Below are positions 1 to 10,986 of a stretch of 64,000 nt of DNA, piece after piece. This DNA is from Myxococcales bacterium (GTDB taxonomy: Bacteria; Myxococcota_A; Polyangia; Haliangiales; Haliangiaceae): NCBI GenBank assembly GCA_016717005.1, contig JADJUF010000019.1:62001-126000 (forward strand), given 5' to 3'. Position 1 is the stretch's first letter, and the number at the start of each line of letters is the position of its first letter. The notes below the pieces were generated by a model. The model worked only from the letters and a program-made list of their open reading frames with translations. It made no database searches and was not told the DNA's origin. The position numbers and the translations under genes are program-made.

Positions 1-857
1 CCCAGCCACACCACCGCGGCGATCGCGACGTAGCCGGCGGTGGTGGCGGCCGAGAAGAACGACGCCCGCCACCGCACCAGCGACAGCGAGCGCTGGAACG
101 CGTCCTCGACGCCGGCCCGGTAGCGGCCGGCCTCGTGGCGCTCGCGCACGAACGCCTGCACGGTCTGGATCGCGCCCAGCGCCTCCTGGACGTGGCCCGA
201 CACCGTGGCCAGCCCGTCCTGGACGCGCTTGCTCATGCGTCGGATCGCGCGGCCGAACACCATCGTGCCCAGCACGATCGGCGGGATCACCGCGAGCATC
301 AGCAGCGTCAGCTTGACGTTGGTGACGAACAGGAGCGCGAGGCCGCCGATCAGCTGGACCACGTTGCGCAAGGTCAGCGACAGCTCGCTGCCGACGACGC
401 CCTCGACCACGGTCACGTCCGAGGCCAGCCGGCCGACCAGCTCGCCGGTGCGGCGCTCGTGGAACCACGCCAGCGGCAGCCGCAGGATGCGCTCGAACAC
501 CAGCGCCCGCAGGTCGGCGACCACCCGCTCGCCGAGCCAGCTCATCGAGTAGTGGCGGATCCAGACCAGCACCGCGTGGACGACGAACACCGCGCACAGC
601 ACCAGCACGACCGAGTCGAGCTGCGCCGCCGACTGCTCGGACAGGCCGGCGTCGACGGCGTACTTGGCCGCGGCCGGGTAGACCAGCGACAGCCCCGACG
701 CCAGCAAGAGCGTGATCAGCGCGACGATCAGGCGGCCGGTGTGCGGGCGCAGCAGCGTCGCGATGCGCCACAGGATCGCCAGGCGGTCGCGGGTCAGGGG
801 CGGGCGCTCGTCGGGGCCGGGCGGCCCGCTGGGCTCGTCGTCGTCGTCGTCGCTCAC
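1..857 (-). CDS. ABC transporter, type I exporter half-transporter (5' part only)
   Basis: The gene reads leftward and runs off the window, so about 285 codons of the N-terminal half are visible. The GTG start at 857-855 is followed by an Asp-rich, Pro-rich cytosolic stretch. Then come strongly hydrophobic helices (around residues 38-58 and 75-95) and the long helical segments typical of the ABC_membrane fold, with motifs such as WFHERRTGELVGRL and RMSKRVQDGLATVSGHVQEA. The latter matches the family's coupling region, where 'QE(A/S)L..I..V..F..E' is typical (VQEALGAIQTVQAF here). The nucleotide-binding domain must lie left of base 1. Such proteins export lipids, peptides or drugs as homo- or heterodimers; the substrate cannot be read from this part. 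The 129 bp between this start and the end of the patatin gene hold no gene. Confidence 0.85.
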   Translation of the reverse strand, partial: MSDDDDDEPSGPPGPDERPPLTRDRLAILWRIATLLRPHTGRLIVALITLLLASGLSLVYPAAAKYAVDAGLSEQSAAQLDSVVLVLCAVFVVHAVLVWIRHYSMSWLGERVVADLRALVFERILRLPLAWFHERRTGELVGRLASDVTVVEGVVGSELSLTLRNVVQLIGGLALLFVTNVKLTLLMLAVIPPIVLGTMVFGRAIRRMSKRVQDGLATVSGHVQEALGAIQTVQAFVRERHEAGRYRAGVEDAFQRSLSLVRWRASFFSAATTAGYVAIAAVVWL

Positions 858-986
858 GGCGCTACCCTAGCAGACCGGTCGGGGGCGTCCGTCGACGCCG
901 CCCCGGTCGATCGGTCAGGTGGGCGCGCGCGACCAGCGCGCCAGTGGCGTCGGCCCGCGGCGGCGCCGCGCCGTCGGCGCCGGTGG

Positions 987-2225
987 TCACGCCGCCGGCG
1001 CCGCCGGCTCGGTGAAGAACCGCACGAGCTCGTCCTCCTGCGCGGCGGCGTCCTTGTGGCCCAGCTCGATCAGCTCGCTGGCCCAGTTGCCGTCGAACAG
1101 CAGGTACGACAGCAGGTCGTTCTCGCTGCCGCTCTCGCGATCGGCCAGGCGCTCGATCAGCCGGCGCGTGACCGGGCTCGACACCAGCAGCTTGCCGCTG
1201 TGCACGAACGTCGACGCCATCATGCCGATGTCGGTCGACGGGCGGATGTGCATGGCCTCGATCGACCGGAGCGGCGCGCCCCGCAGGCGGATCAGCTCGC
1301 GGTTCATCACCTCGACGAAGTCGGGCCCGAACGCCGCGGTGCCGGCGGCCAGGATCGCGTTGATCCGCTTCATCCGGTCGAGGTCGTACTCGGTGTGGTC
1401 GAGCATCAGCGCGTTGAGCGCCTTGCCGAGCAGGAACAGCGGCTGCGGGTAGCCGGCGGGCAGCGGGCCGGGCGCGGGCGCGGGCGCGGCCTCGATGTGC
1501 CGCAGCGACACCATCAACATCCGGTCGGCGCCCAGGCGGATCGCCGGCGACATCGGCGTGTTCTGGCGCAGGCCGCCGTCGGTGTAGAACGCGTCGCCGA
1601 TCTTCACCGAGGGGAACAGCAGCGGGATCGCCGCCGACGCCAGCACGTGGCGCGGGCCGATGCGCGCGGCCTGGTGGCGGACGAACGGGTCCTTGCTCCA
1701 GCCGGTCGGCACCGGCCCCGCCGACGACACGAACACGACGGTGTGGCCGCTGCCGACGTGGGTCGCCGACACCGACATCGCGTGCAGGACACCCGAGCGC
1801 AGGTTGCGGTCGATGCCGGCCCACGGGATGTGCTTGACGACGAACCGCTCGAGCCCGCTGGTGTCGAGCAGCCCGCCGTAGCGGAAGCTGCCGGGCTTCG
1901 GCGGCGGGGGCTCGCGGCCGACCAGCTGCTTGGTCGCGCGCCACAGATCGCGCGCGCCCAGGCCGATCAGCTCCTCGATGCGCAGCGCGCGCCACGCGTC
2001 GATCAGCCGGCGGCACTGGCCGACCGGGTCGTCCATCGTCGAGGCCAGGAACGCGGCGTTGATCGCGCCGACGCTGGTGCCGGTGACGATGTCGATCGGG
2101 ACGTGGCGGCCCAGGCGCTGGGCCAGGTCGGTGCGGAGGTACTGGACGATGCCGGCCTCGTAGGCGCCGCGCGAGCCGCCCCCGGACAGCACGATCCCGA
2201 CCCGCGCGCGCGCGTGAGTGACCAC
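987..2225 (-). CDS. Patatin-like phospholipase
   Basis: A 412-residue protein with the complete patatin signature: the oxyanion-hole motif SGGGSRGAYEAG near residue 14, the nucleophile elbow GTSVGA near residue 50, and the catalytic Asp in the DGG motif (YTDGGLRQNTP) around residue 225. Patatins are Ser-Asp dyad acyl hydrolases acting on phospholipids or other lipid esters. No signal peptide or membrane segment is seen, so a cytosolic or secreted-effector role is equally possible. The GTG at 2225 was chosen because the motif begins about 10 residues later, as is usual. The same frame stays open far upstream, antisense to the VIT/VWA gene, which is high-GC read-through and not protein. It is divergent from that gene with 81 bp between. 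Confidence 0.9.
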   Translation of the reverse strand: MVTHARARVGIVLSGGGSRGAYEAGIVQYLRTDLAQRLGRHVPIDIVTGTSVGAINAAFLASTMDDPVGQCRRLIDAWRALRIEELIGLGARDLWRATKQLVGREPPPPKPGSFRYGGLLDTSGLERFVVKHIPWAGIDRNLRSGVLHAMSVSATHVGSGHTVVFVSSAGPVPTGWSKDPFVRHQAARIGPRHVLASAAIPLLFPSVKIGDAFYTDGGLRQNTPMSPAIRLGADRMLMVSLRHIEAAPAPAPGPLPAGYPQPLFLLGKALNALMLDHTEYDLDRMKRINAILAAGTAAFGPDFVEVMNRELIRLRGAPLRSIEAMHIRPSTDIGMMASTFVHSGKLLVSSPVTRRLIERLADRESGSENDLLSYLLFDGNWASELIELGHKDAAAQEDELVRFFTEPAAPAA

Positions 2226-2306
2226 GGTCGGATCGTCGCGCGGTCGGCCGGCCGTGTCCACGCGACCGAGGTGAAACCGCGCGGCCCCGGCGGTGTCGGT
2301 ACCACC

Positions 2307-4460
2307 ATGGCCCTGCGTGCGCTGGCGCTCCTGTCCCTGATCCTCGTCCCGACCGTCGCGCGCGCCGACCTCGCGGACGCGCGCGAGACCGCGTGCGCCG
2401 TCGACGTCCGGCTGGCAGGGCCGATCGCGACCGTCACCGAGACCCACGACCTGACCGGGGCCGAGGCGGCGCCGGCCGAGGCGGTCTACCGGTTCGAGCT
2501 GCCGACCGGCGCGGCGATCGTCGACGCCCGGGTCGCCGTCGGCGCCGGTCCGGGCGCGGGCGCCGTCGCGGTGTCGGCCGAGGCCCTCGCGACGGCCACC
2601 CCTGACGCCGAGCGGCTGGGGTTGGCGCCCGACCGCGGCCTGGTGCGCTGGCTGGCGTCGAGCGCCGAGGCGGACGTCTTCGAGGCCCGGGTGTTCCCGG
2701 TCACCGCCGCCGCGCGCGCTCGGCTGACGCTGACGTGGAGCGTGGCCGCCAGCTACCGCCACGGTCGGCTGCAGGTGATCGTGCCGGCCCGCGGCGACGA
2801 TCCGGCCCTGGCGCGCTGCGCGGTCACCGTCCACGCCAAGGCCCAGGCCGGCGTGCGGCGGTTCGCGAGCGCCTTCGTCAACGGCGTCAAGGTGGCGCCG
2901 GCCGGGGGGCGGACCCAGGTCGCCAACGCGCGGGCGCTCGCGATCGAGGTCGAGCCCGAGTGGAGGAGCGCCGCGCCGGTGGTGGCGATGCGGTCCCAGC
3001 CGATCGGCGCGGCCCGGGCGCTGACCTCGGTCGCGGTCTACCTGCCGCCGCGGCGGGCGCTGGCGACGTTCGCGCCGCCGCGCTTGCTGCTGGTGATCGA
3101 TACGACCCGGAGCATGGGCGCCGAGGGCCGGGCCGCGGCCAGCGCCCTGGCCGACGCGCTGATCGCCGCGGCGCCGGCGGCGACGCCGGTCGAGGCCATC
3201 GTGTTCGACCGCGCCAGCCGGCGCGCGCTGGGCGCGTGGATCCCCGCGCGCGACGCCCGGCGGCGCGTGCGCGAGGCGCTGGCCGCCACGGCCGTCGGCG
3301 GCGGCACCGACCTGGCCGACGCGCTCAACCTGGCGGCGGCGACCGTCGGCGACGAGCCGGCCCGGGTCGTGGTCATCACCGACGCGATCCTGTCGACGCG
3401 CGTGACCGCGGCCGATCTGCTCGGCGCCGCGACGATGCCCGCCCGCACCGCGACGCTGGACGTGCTGGTGCCGGTGGTGCCGGGCGCGCCGCTGCCCGAT
3501 CGGGCGGTGCTGGCGCCGCTCGCGGCCGCGTTCCACGGCAAGGTCATCGCCCTGCGCACGACCGAGATCGCCGCGCGCGCGGCGGCGCTGCCGCGCCAGC
3601 TCGCCGACGATCTGCCGATCCGCGACCTCGCGGTGCTGGTCGACGACGCGCCGGTCACGGTCGCGCTGCCCGACGAGCTGGCGCCGGGCGACGGCGTCGT
3701 GGTCCACGTCAGCCACGCCGGCGCGCCGGCCCGGTCGGTGCGGCTGGTCGGGCAGCGCGGCCCGGCGACGATCACCGCGACCGCGACCGCGTTGCCGGCC
3801 ACGCTCGACGCCCTGGCCGCGGCCGCCGCCGGGCGCGGCGCGGTCAGCCGCGACACCGCCGCGCTCGATCCGGCCGACCTGTTGACCTTGGCCCGGCGGA
3901 CCCGGGCCGTGACGCCCGGCAGCGCGCTGGCGATGATCGACGTCGGCGCGCCCGGCGGCGGTGCACGGTTCGAGCTGGCCCGCACCACCGGCGCGTTCAC
4001 GCGCACGCCGCCCCCGGGGGCCGCCGCACTCGACGCCGCGGAGCGCGAGCCCGCGGCGGCCGACGCCGCGACCGCGGCCGACGACAACCTGCCCGACACG
4101 ACCTACAAGTACCTGATCAAGTACCAGCTCTGGCCGGCGGTGCGCGCGTGCTACGTCGACGCGCTGCGCGGCCACGCCCGGTTCGAGGGCACGCTCGAGG
4201 TCACGCTCGAGATCGCGCGCGGCGAGGTCCACGACGCGCGCTTCGGCGGCACGACCCTGCCGTCGACGTTCGTGGCCTGCGTCGCCGCGGCCAGCTACGC
4301 CATCGAGGTGCCGACCTACGGCCTGGCGGGCCTGGCCGAGAGCATCGCGATCGTCACGAAGCCGATCTACCTGCGGGCGCCCGAGGACGAGCCCGAGCCG
4401 CAGCTCGACGAGCACCTGGGGTTCTCGGCCGACGAGCCCGCGGCGCCGCCGCTCGAGTGA
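2307..4460 (+). CDS. VIT and VWA domain protein with AgmX-like C-terminal domain
   Basis: 717 residues starting at an ATG followed by a clean Sec signal peptide (hydrophobic core, cleavage after VARA near residue 19). Residues ~20-150 resemble a VIT domain. Residues ~258-430 form a von Willebrand A domain with a MIDAS-like site: DTTRSM near residue 265, the conserved Thr in GGGTDLADAL, and the Asp of VITDA. The tail (~600-690) has the pattern W.AVRACY...L......GTLEVTLEI..GEV...R seen in the AgmX/PglI-type (myxo_SS_tail, TonB-like) C-terminal domain found in many myxobacterial envelope proteins. It should act in the periplasm, probably in metal-dependent protein binding. The frame is open upstream of 2307, but only this ATG gives a signal peptide. 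Confidence 0.82.
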   Translation: MALRALALLSLILVPTVARADLADARETACAVDVRLAGPIATVTETHDLTGAEAAPAEAVYRFELPTGAAIVDARVAVGAGPGAGAVAVSAEALATATPDAERLGLAPDRGLVRWLASSAEADVFEARVFPVTAAARARLTLTWSVAASYRHGRLQVIVPARGDDPALARCAVTVHAKAQAGVRRFASAFVNGVKVAPAGGRTQVANARALAIEVEPEWRSAAPVVAMRSQPIGAARALTSVAVYLPPRRALATFAPPRLLLVIDTTRSMGAEGRAAASALADALIAAAPAATPVEAIVFDRASRRALGAWIPARDARRRVREALAATAVGGGTDLADALNLAAATVGDEPARVVVITDAILSTRVTAADLLGAATMPARTATLDVLVPVVPGAPLPDRAVLAPLAAAFHGKVIALRTTEIAARAAALPRQLADDLPIRDLAVLVDDAPVTVALPDELAPGDGVVVHVSHAGAPARSVRLVGQRGPATITATATALPATLDALAAAAAGRGAVSRDTAALDPADLLTLARRTRAVTPGSALAMIDVGAPGGGARFELARTTGAFTRTPPPGAAALDAAEREPAAADAATAADDNLPDTTYKYLIKYQLWPAVRACYVDALRGHARFEGTLEVTLEIARGEVHDARFGGTTLPSTFVACVAAASYAIEVPTYGLAGLAESIAIVTKPIYLRAPEDEPEPQLDEHLGFSADEPAAPPLE

Positions 4461-4510
4461 GCCCGCGTTGGTGATCCGCGGCCGGGCCGAGTGCGATATC
4501 CTCCCCGGTC

Positions 4511-6808
<2,298 letters not shown>

Positions 6809-6821
6809 CGCCTGACGGCGG

Positions 6822-7463
6822 TCACGCCAGCGCGTCGAGATCGTCGGTGACGCGGAGCGGGCGCGCGGCCGTGCCGGTGAAGCGCAGGCGGGTCGGCGGC
6901 CCCTCGCGGTAGCCGGTGACGCGGTGGTGGCCGTCGGGATCGGGCTCGCGCACGGCCCGGCCGATGACGGCGACCTCGGCGCCCACCTCGAGCGCGCGCT
7001 CCTGGTACCGCAGGCGGCCCCGCCCTGGTGGCGGTGCGTCGACCCGCGCGCACAGCGCGAGCATGTCCGGCGTCGCCGCGCCGGCGTGGCCGATCCGGAG
7101 GCTGACCTCGTCGTCGATCACCGCGCCGGCCAGCTCGACGATCGCGACGCCGGTCGCGTCGGCGATGACGAGGTCGCTCGACCGGCGCTCGAGGGCGACG
7201 AGCGACCACGGCGCGCGACCACCGACGTAGAGCGCGATCTCGACCTCGTACCCCGCGCACCGGCGCCCGGTCATCGGCGCGGTCAGGGTGGCGTGGGTCG
7301 CGACGACGGCGCCGACCACCCGCACCGATCCGCCCTCGGCGGCCGTCGCGATCGTCGCGCGCGTGACCGTCCGCGCCAGCCGGCGGGCCCGGCGCACGCG
7401 GACGCTGGCGGCGGCGCTGCCGAGCGCGAGCATCGCGACGACCAGGAACAGGCCTATCGACAC
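6822..7463 (-). CDS. GIDE/MUL1-like (BAM-type) membrane protein, no RING
   Basis: 213 residues from a GTG start; the first ~20 residues are one hydrophobic helix, followed by Arg-rich sequence and a soluble domain. The central segment (GSVRVVGAVVA...PMTGRRCAGYEVEIAL, later LELAG and 'LRYQERALEVGAEVAVIGRAV') has the layout of the GIDE domain family, the membrane-adjacent domain of mitochondrial MUL1. Bacterial members lack the RING finger, and none is present here, so ubiquitin-ligase activity is not implied. Function in bacteria is unknown. A second, longer relative sits at 56030-56812. The gene faces the oxygenase gene divergently across 58 bp. Confidence 0.6.
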   Translation of the reverse strand: MSIGLFLVVAMLALGSAAASVRVRRARRLARTVTRATIATAAEGGSVRVVGAVVATHATLTAPMTGRRCAGYEVEIALYVGGRAPWSLVALERRSSDLVIADATGVAIVELAGAVIDDEVSLRIGHAGAATPDMLALCARVDAPPPGRGRLRYQERALEVGAEVAVIGRAVREPDPDGHHRVTGYREGPPTRLRFTGTAARPLRVTDDLDALA

Positions 7464-7521
7464 CGCGCCAGCGTAGCGCACCGCGAGTTGCGGTCGGTGG
7501 CGGTCGGCGTAGCATCGGGCC

Positions 7522-8268
7522 GTGCAGCTCGACCTCGATCGCGACCTCGATGACGCGCAGGCGCGCGCGCGCCTGACCGAGCAGGGGTTCGCGACCCTGA
7601 CGGCGCCGGCGCTGGCGGCGCTGGCCGACACGACCGCGCTGCCCGACCTCGCCCGCTACTGGGACGATCTGCCGCCGGACCCGCACCTGCGCGACGGCGG
7701 CCACTACCGCGCGCGCCGCCACGGCTGCGCGATCGTCCACCTCGCCGGCGGCGTCACCCGGATCGAGCCGGTGCTGCACCGCGCGCACTGGCAGTCGACC
7801 ACGTACAACGCGCTCCACGGCGGCCTCGAGCGATGGTTCGAGCCGCTGGCGCCGGCGCTGGTCCACGAGGTCGCCTGGCGCGAGCTGATCGGGCACCTCG
7901 CGCACACGTTCGCGGCGGTCCGGCGACCGGTCGGCGATCGGTTCTTCCTCGAGGCGCACCCGTTCCGGATCGACACCGACGGCGGCGTCGGCCGGCCCAC
8001 GCCCGAGGGCGCGCACCGCGACGGCGTCGACTTCGTCGCGGTGATCCTGGTCGCGCGCCACGCGATCCGCGGCGGCGAGACCCGGGTGTTCGAGGCCGCC
8101 GGCCCGGTCGGGCTGCGCTTCACGCTGCTCCAGCCGTGGAGCGCGGTGCTCCTCGACGACACCCGCGTCATCCACGAGTCCACGCCGATCGTGCCGATCG
8201 GCCCGGCGCGCGGTCATCGCGACACGCTCGTGCTGACCTACCGCAGCGGCGGCTTCCAGGCGCCGTGA
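7522..8268 (+). CDS. 2OG-Fe(II) dioxygenase family protein (PF10014 type)
   Basis: 248 residues from a GTG start. The C-terminal half has the jelly-roll metal site HRDGVD (first His and Asp) around residue 175, followed by RGGETRVFE, LDDTRVIHESTPI with the distal His near residue 216, and an Arg-containing strand that would bind 2-oxoglutarate. This order (HxDG..., GG.T.., D..VIH..TP) is characteristic of the 2OG-Fe_Oxy_2 family, whose known members include amino-acid hydroxylases such as isoleucine 4-hydroxylase. The substrate here is unknown. It stands alone between a divergent membrane protein and a convergent kinase-like gene. Confidence 0.8.
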   Translation: MQLDLDRDLDDAQARARLTEQGFATLTAPALAALADTTALPDLARYWDDLPPDPHLRDGGHYRARRHGCAIVHLAGGVTRIEPVLHRAHWQSTTYNALHGGLERWFEPLAPALVHEVAWRELIGHLAHTFAAVRRPVGDRFFLEAHPFRIDTDGGVGRPTPEGAHRDGVDFVAVILVARHAIRGGETRVFEAAGPVGLRFTLLQPWSAVLLDDTRVIHESTPIVPIGPARGHRDTLVLTYRSGGFQAP

Positions 8269-8280
8269 GCCGCGCGGGGC

Positions 8281-8338
8281 CGGCGGGCGCGGCGCAGCCG
8301 GTGACGGTCCGGCGGGCGCGGCGCAGCCGGTGCCGGTC
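8281..8338. repeat. Two tandem copies of a 29-bp repeat related to the adjacent gene's 3' end
   Basis: Copies at 8281-8309 and 8310-8338 differ by one base. Their core (CAGCCGGTGACGGT followed by CGGCGGGCG) recurs at 8353-8376, which is the last codons and stop of the leftward gene ending at 8352. The repeat therefore looks like a duplicated, decayed copy of that gene end. It fills most of the 83-bp gap between two convergent genes. Confidence 0.75.
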
Positions 8339-8351
8339 CGCGGCCGCGCGC

Positions 8352-9689
8352 TCAGCCGGTGACGGTGCGGCGGGCGTTGCCGAGCCGCGGCGCCGCGGCC
8401 TGGGTCCGCACCAGCGCCGCGACCGCGCGACCCAGGCGCGGGCCGGCGGCGATCACGTTGACGCCGAACTGCGCGACGATCGGCTGATCACGCTCGTTGA
8501 TCGCGCCGTACAAGATCAGCTGGGTCGCGGCGGCCTCCTCGAGGCCACGCGTGAACATCACCAGCTCGAGCGCGTTCATCCCCGCGGCGCGGACGCCGAG
8601 CGCGGCGTCGATCAGCACCAGGTCGGGGCGGTCGCGGGTGAGCTTGCCGGCGGCCTCGCGGCCGTCGCGCGCGGCGTCGACCTGGGCCCGCGGGTGCGCG
8701 CGGCGGACCGCGCTCCAGATCGCGCGCACGCGGTCGGCGTCGTCGTCGACGACCAGGATCCGCATCCCGCGGCGTCCCGCGGCCAGGCGCTCGGCGATGA
8801 TCTCGAGCTGCTCGACCACCGCGACGGCGGTCGGCGGCCGCGCCTCGGGATCCTTGGCGACCAGCTCGCCAAGCAGATCGCTGAGCTCGGCCGGGAGATC
8901 GGCGCGGGCCTCGGTCGCCGTCGGCGCCGGCGTCCGCGCGTGGGCGGTGAGCAGCGCCTGGGTCGACTCGTCCGCGAACGGCGCGCGCCCGAGCGCCAGC
9001 TCGAGGCCGAGGCAGCCGAGGCCGTAGAGATCGATCGCGATCGCCGCGGTGGGATCGGTCGGCGTGACCCGCCCGAGCACGACCTCGGGCGCCAGGCACA
9101 GCCCGGTGGGTCCGACCGCAGGCACCTGGCCGAGCGAGAACCGGCCGAACACCAGGCGGCGCAGCCCGACCATCGCGATGGTCTCGGCGTCGAGATCGCC
9201 GATCGTGAACCCGGCCGCGTGGATCGCCGCCACCGCGCGCGCCACCCGGGTGAACAGCGCGATCAGCTCGTCGACGCTCATCCGCGCGCCGGCGGTGGCG
9301 TAGCCGCGCAGGTGCTCGCGCAGCGACGTCGTCAGCAGGCGCTCGCCGGCGACGAACTCGACGCCGCGGTGGTTGCCGACCGAGTAGATCGCCGCGGCCG
9401 CGTCGCTGGCCACGCCCGAGCAGCGCCGCGCCTCGAGCAGGAGCGACGCCGCGCCGGGATCGCGCCAGGCCACCTTGAGCAGGACCGTGCGCTCGAGCAG
9501 CATGTCCCAGGCCTCGACCAGCGCGCCGGTGTCGGTGCGCGCGACCTCACGCCGGGCGCTGTACTGCGAGGCGAGCACCTCGGCGGGCGCGAGCACGGGA
9601 TCGGGGCTGTCGCGGAAGCCGGCCGGCGTCTGGAAGGTCCGCGATGGACCCCGTCCGCCACCCGTCGGCGTGTTGCCGCTCGCGCTCAT
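8352..9689 (-). CDS. Degenerate Ser/Thr kinase domain fused to a degenerate receiver domain
   Basis: 445 residues. Residues ~40-300 follow the Hanks-kinase layout: the beta-3 Lys is kept (K72 in LLKVAW), but the catalytic loop reads IGDLDAETIAM where HRDLKPxNIL is expected. The Asp is kept (D165) but His, Arg, Lys and the Mg-binding Asn (T170) are lost. The DFG motif is VFG (V180), so the second Mg ligand is gone too. Residues ~309-430 form a CheY-like receiver with the acidic pocket (VVDDD) and phosphoacceptor Asp (LVLIDAAL, D361). The conserved Ser/Thr is Tyr394 and no Lys is seen at the switch position (AAGPRLG). Likely a pseudokinase scaffold or sensor whose output is a possibly phosphorylation-independent receiver. 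The ATG at 9689 was chosen because sequence upstream lacks domain features. It follows the glycosylase gene by 41 bp on the same strand. Confidence 0.78.
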   Translation of the reverse strand: MSASGNTPTGGGRGPSRTFQTPAGFRDSPDPVLAPAEVLASQYSARREVARTDTGALVEAWDMLLERTVLLKVAWRDPGAASLLLEARRCSGVASDAAAAIYSVGNHRGVEFVAGERLLTTSLREHLRGYATAGARMSVDELIALFTRVARAVAAIHAAGFTIGDLDAETIAMVGLRRLVFGRFSLGQVPAVGPTGLCLAPEVVLGRVTPTDPTAAIAIDLYGLGCLGLELALGRAPFADESTQALLTAHARTPAPTATEARADLPAELSDLLGELVAKDPEARPPTAVAVVEQLEIIAERLAAGRRGMRILVVDDDADRVRAIWSAVRRAHPRAQVDAARDGREAAGKLTRDRPDLVLIDAALGVRAAGMNALELVMFTRGLEEAAATQLILYGAINERDQPIVAQFGVNVIAAGPRLGRAVAALVRTQAAAPRLGNARRTVTG

Positions 9690-9730
9690 CGCGAGGGCGT
9701 GAGTATCACGAGCCCGGCGCCGCGGGTCGG

Positions 9731-10357
9731 TCACCGCGCCGACGCGCGCGCGTCCTCGACCGCGCGCCACATGTACCAGGCGGCCAGCGAGCGGAACGGC
9801 CGCCACGGGCCCGCCAGCTTGACGAGCCGCGGTCCCGCCGGCGTCGTCCGCAGCCGCAGGAACTGGCGTAGACCGAGGCGCACGCCCAGGTCGCCGACCG
9901 GCCACACGTCGGGGCGGCACAGCCCGAACATCAGGAACATGTCGACCGACCACGGGCCGATGCCGCGGACCGGCAGGAGGCGCCGCGCGACCTCGTCGTC
10001 GTCGCTGGCCATGAGCGTCGGCGCGGTGATCCGGCGGTCGGCGAAGTGCGCGGCCAGGTCGAGCAGCGCGCGGGCCTTGGCCTGCGACAGCCCGACGGCG
10101 CGCAGGCGCTCGAGCGGCGTGGCCAGCAGCGCCGCCGGCCGCGGGAACGCCGTGCGCGGGTACAGCCCCAGGAAGCGGCCCTGGATCGTCTTGGCCGCGG
10201 CGCCGGCGAGCTGCTGGTGGATGATCGCGCTGCCCAGGGTCGCGAACGGATCGCGGGTCGGCGACAAGGTCGGCGCGCCGTGGCGCTCGATCAGCGGCGC
10301 GAACCGAGGTTCGGCGGAGCGCAGGTGGGCGGTGGCGACGGCGAGGTCGTACGTCAC
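9731..10357 (-). CDS. DNA-3-methyladenine glycosylase, AlkA-type (HhH-GPD)
   Basis: 208 residues from a GTG start. The helix-hairpin-helix motif is visible as RRLLPVRGIGPWSVDMFLMF, followed by the catalytic Asp in VWPVGDLGVRLG about 20 residues later, the hallmark of the HhH-GPD superfamily. Upstream, LGSAIIHQQLAGAAAKTI matches the conserved substrate-pocket helix (I..QQ.S...A). The enzyme would excise alkylated purines in base-excision repair in the cytosol. The protein lacks the N-terminal Ada-like and TBP-like domains of E. coli AlkA, as do many short bacterial forms. It probably shares a transcript with the downstream pseudokinase gene. Confidence 0.88.
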   Translation of the reverse strand: MTYDLAVATAHLRSAEPRFAPLIERHGAPTLSPTRDPFATLGSAIIHQQLAGAAAKTIQGRFLGLYPRTAFPRPAALLATPLERLRAVGLSQAKARALLDLAAHFADRRITAPTLMASDDDEVARRLLPVRGIGPWSVDMFLMFGLCRPDVWPVGDLGVRLGLRQFLRLRTTPAGPRLVKLAGPWRPFRSLAAWYMWRAVEDARASAR

Positions 10358-10430
10358 CGGGCGATTGTGCCACGGTCGCGGAGCCGGCCCGCGCGCGGGC
10401 CCGCGATCAGGGCGGGCCGGTGATCGCCGG

Positions 10431-10845
<415 letters not shown>

Positions 10846-10986
10846 TTCATCCCCTCGACGGGGCGCGCCGGCGCCGCGCGGCCGGCGGCGTCCGGCGCGC
10901 CGCGCGAGCTGCACTCCGGCGGCGCCGAAAACCCGACGAGCCCGGTCGCCCGAGCTCGTCCTATCGATCCGGCGCCGACGCGCGGC

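Noticed and set aside
987..4415. A fused patatin with a 730-residue N-terminal extension
   Set aside because: The extension is antisense to the VIT/VWA gene, has no recognisable domain and consists of low-complexity Arg/Gly/Ala sequence. The GTG at 2225 fits the family.
135..4460. A continuous rightward frame from 135 through the VIT/VWA gene
   Set aside because: Only the part from ATG 2307 has a signal peptide and domains. The rest is antisense to the ABC exporter and patatin genes and has Arg/Asp/Ala-rich composition typical of high-GC read-through.
6822..7463. Active E3 ubiquitin ligase
   Set aside because: No RING finger is present; only the GIDE-like domain is shared.
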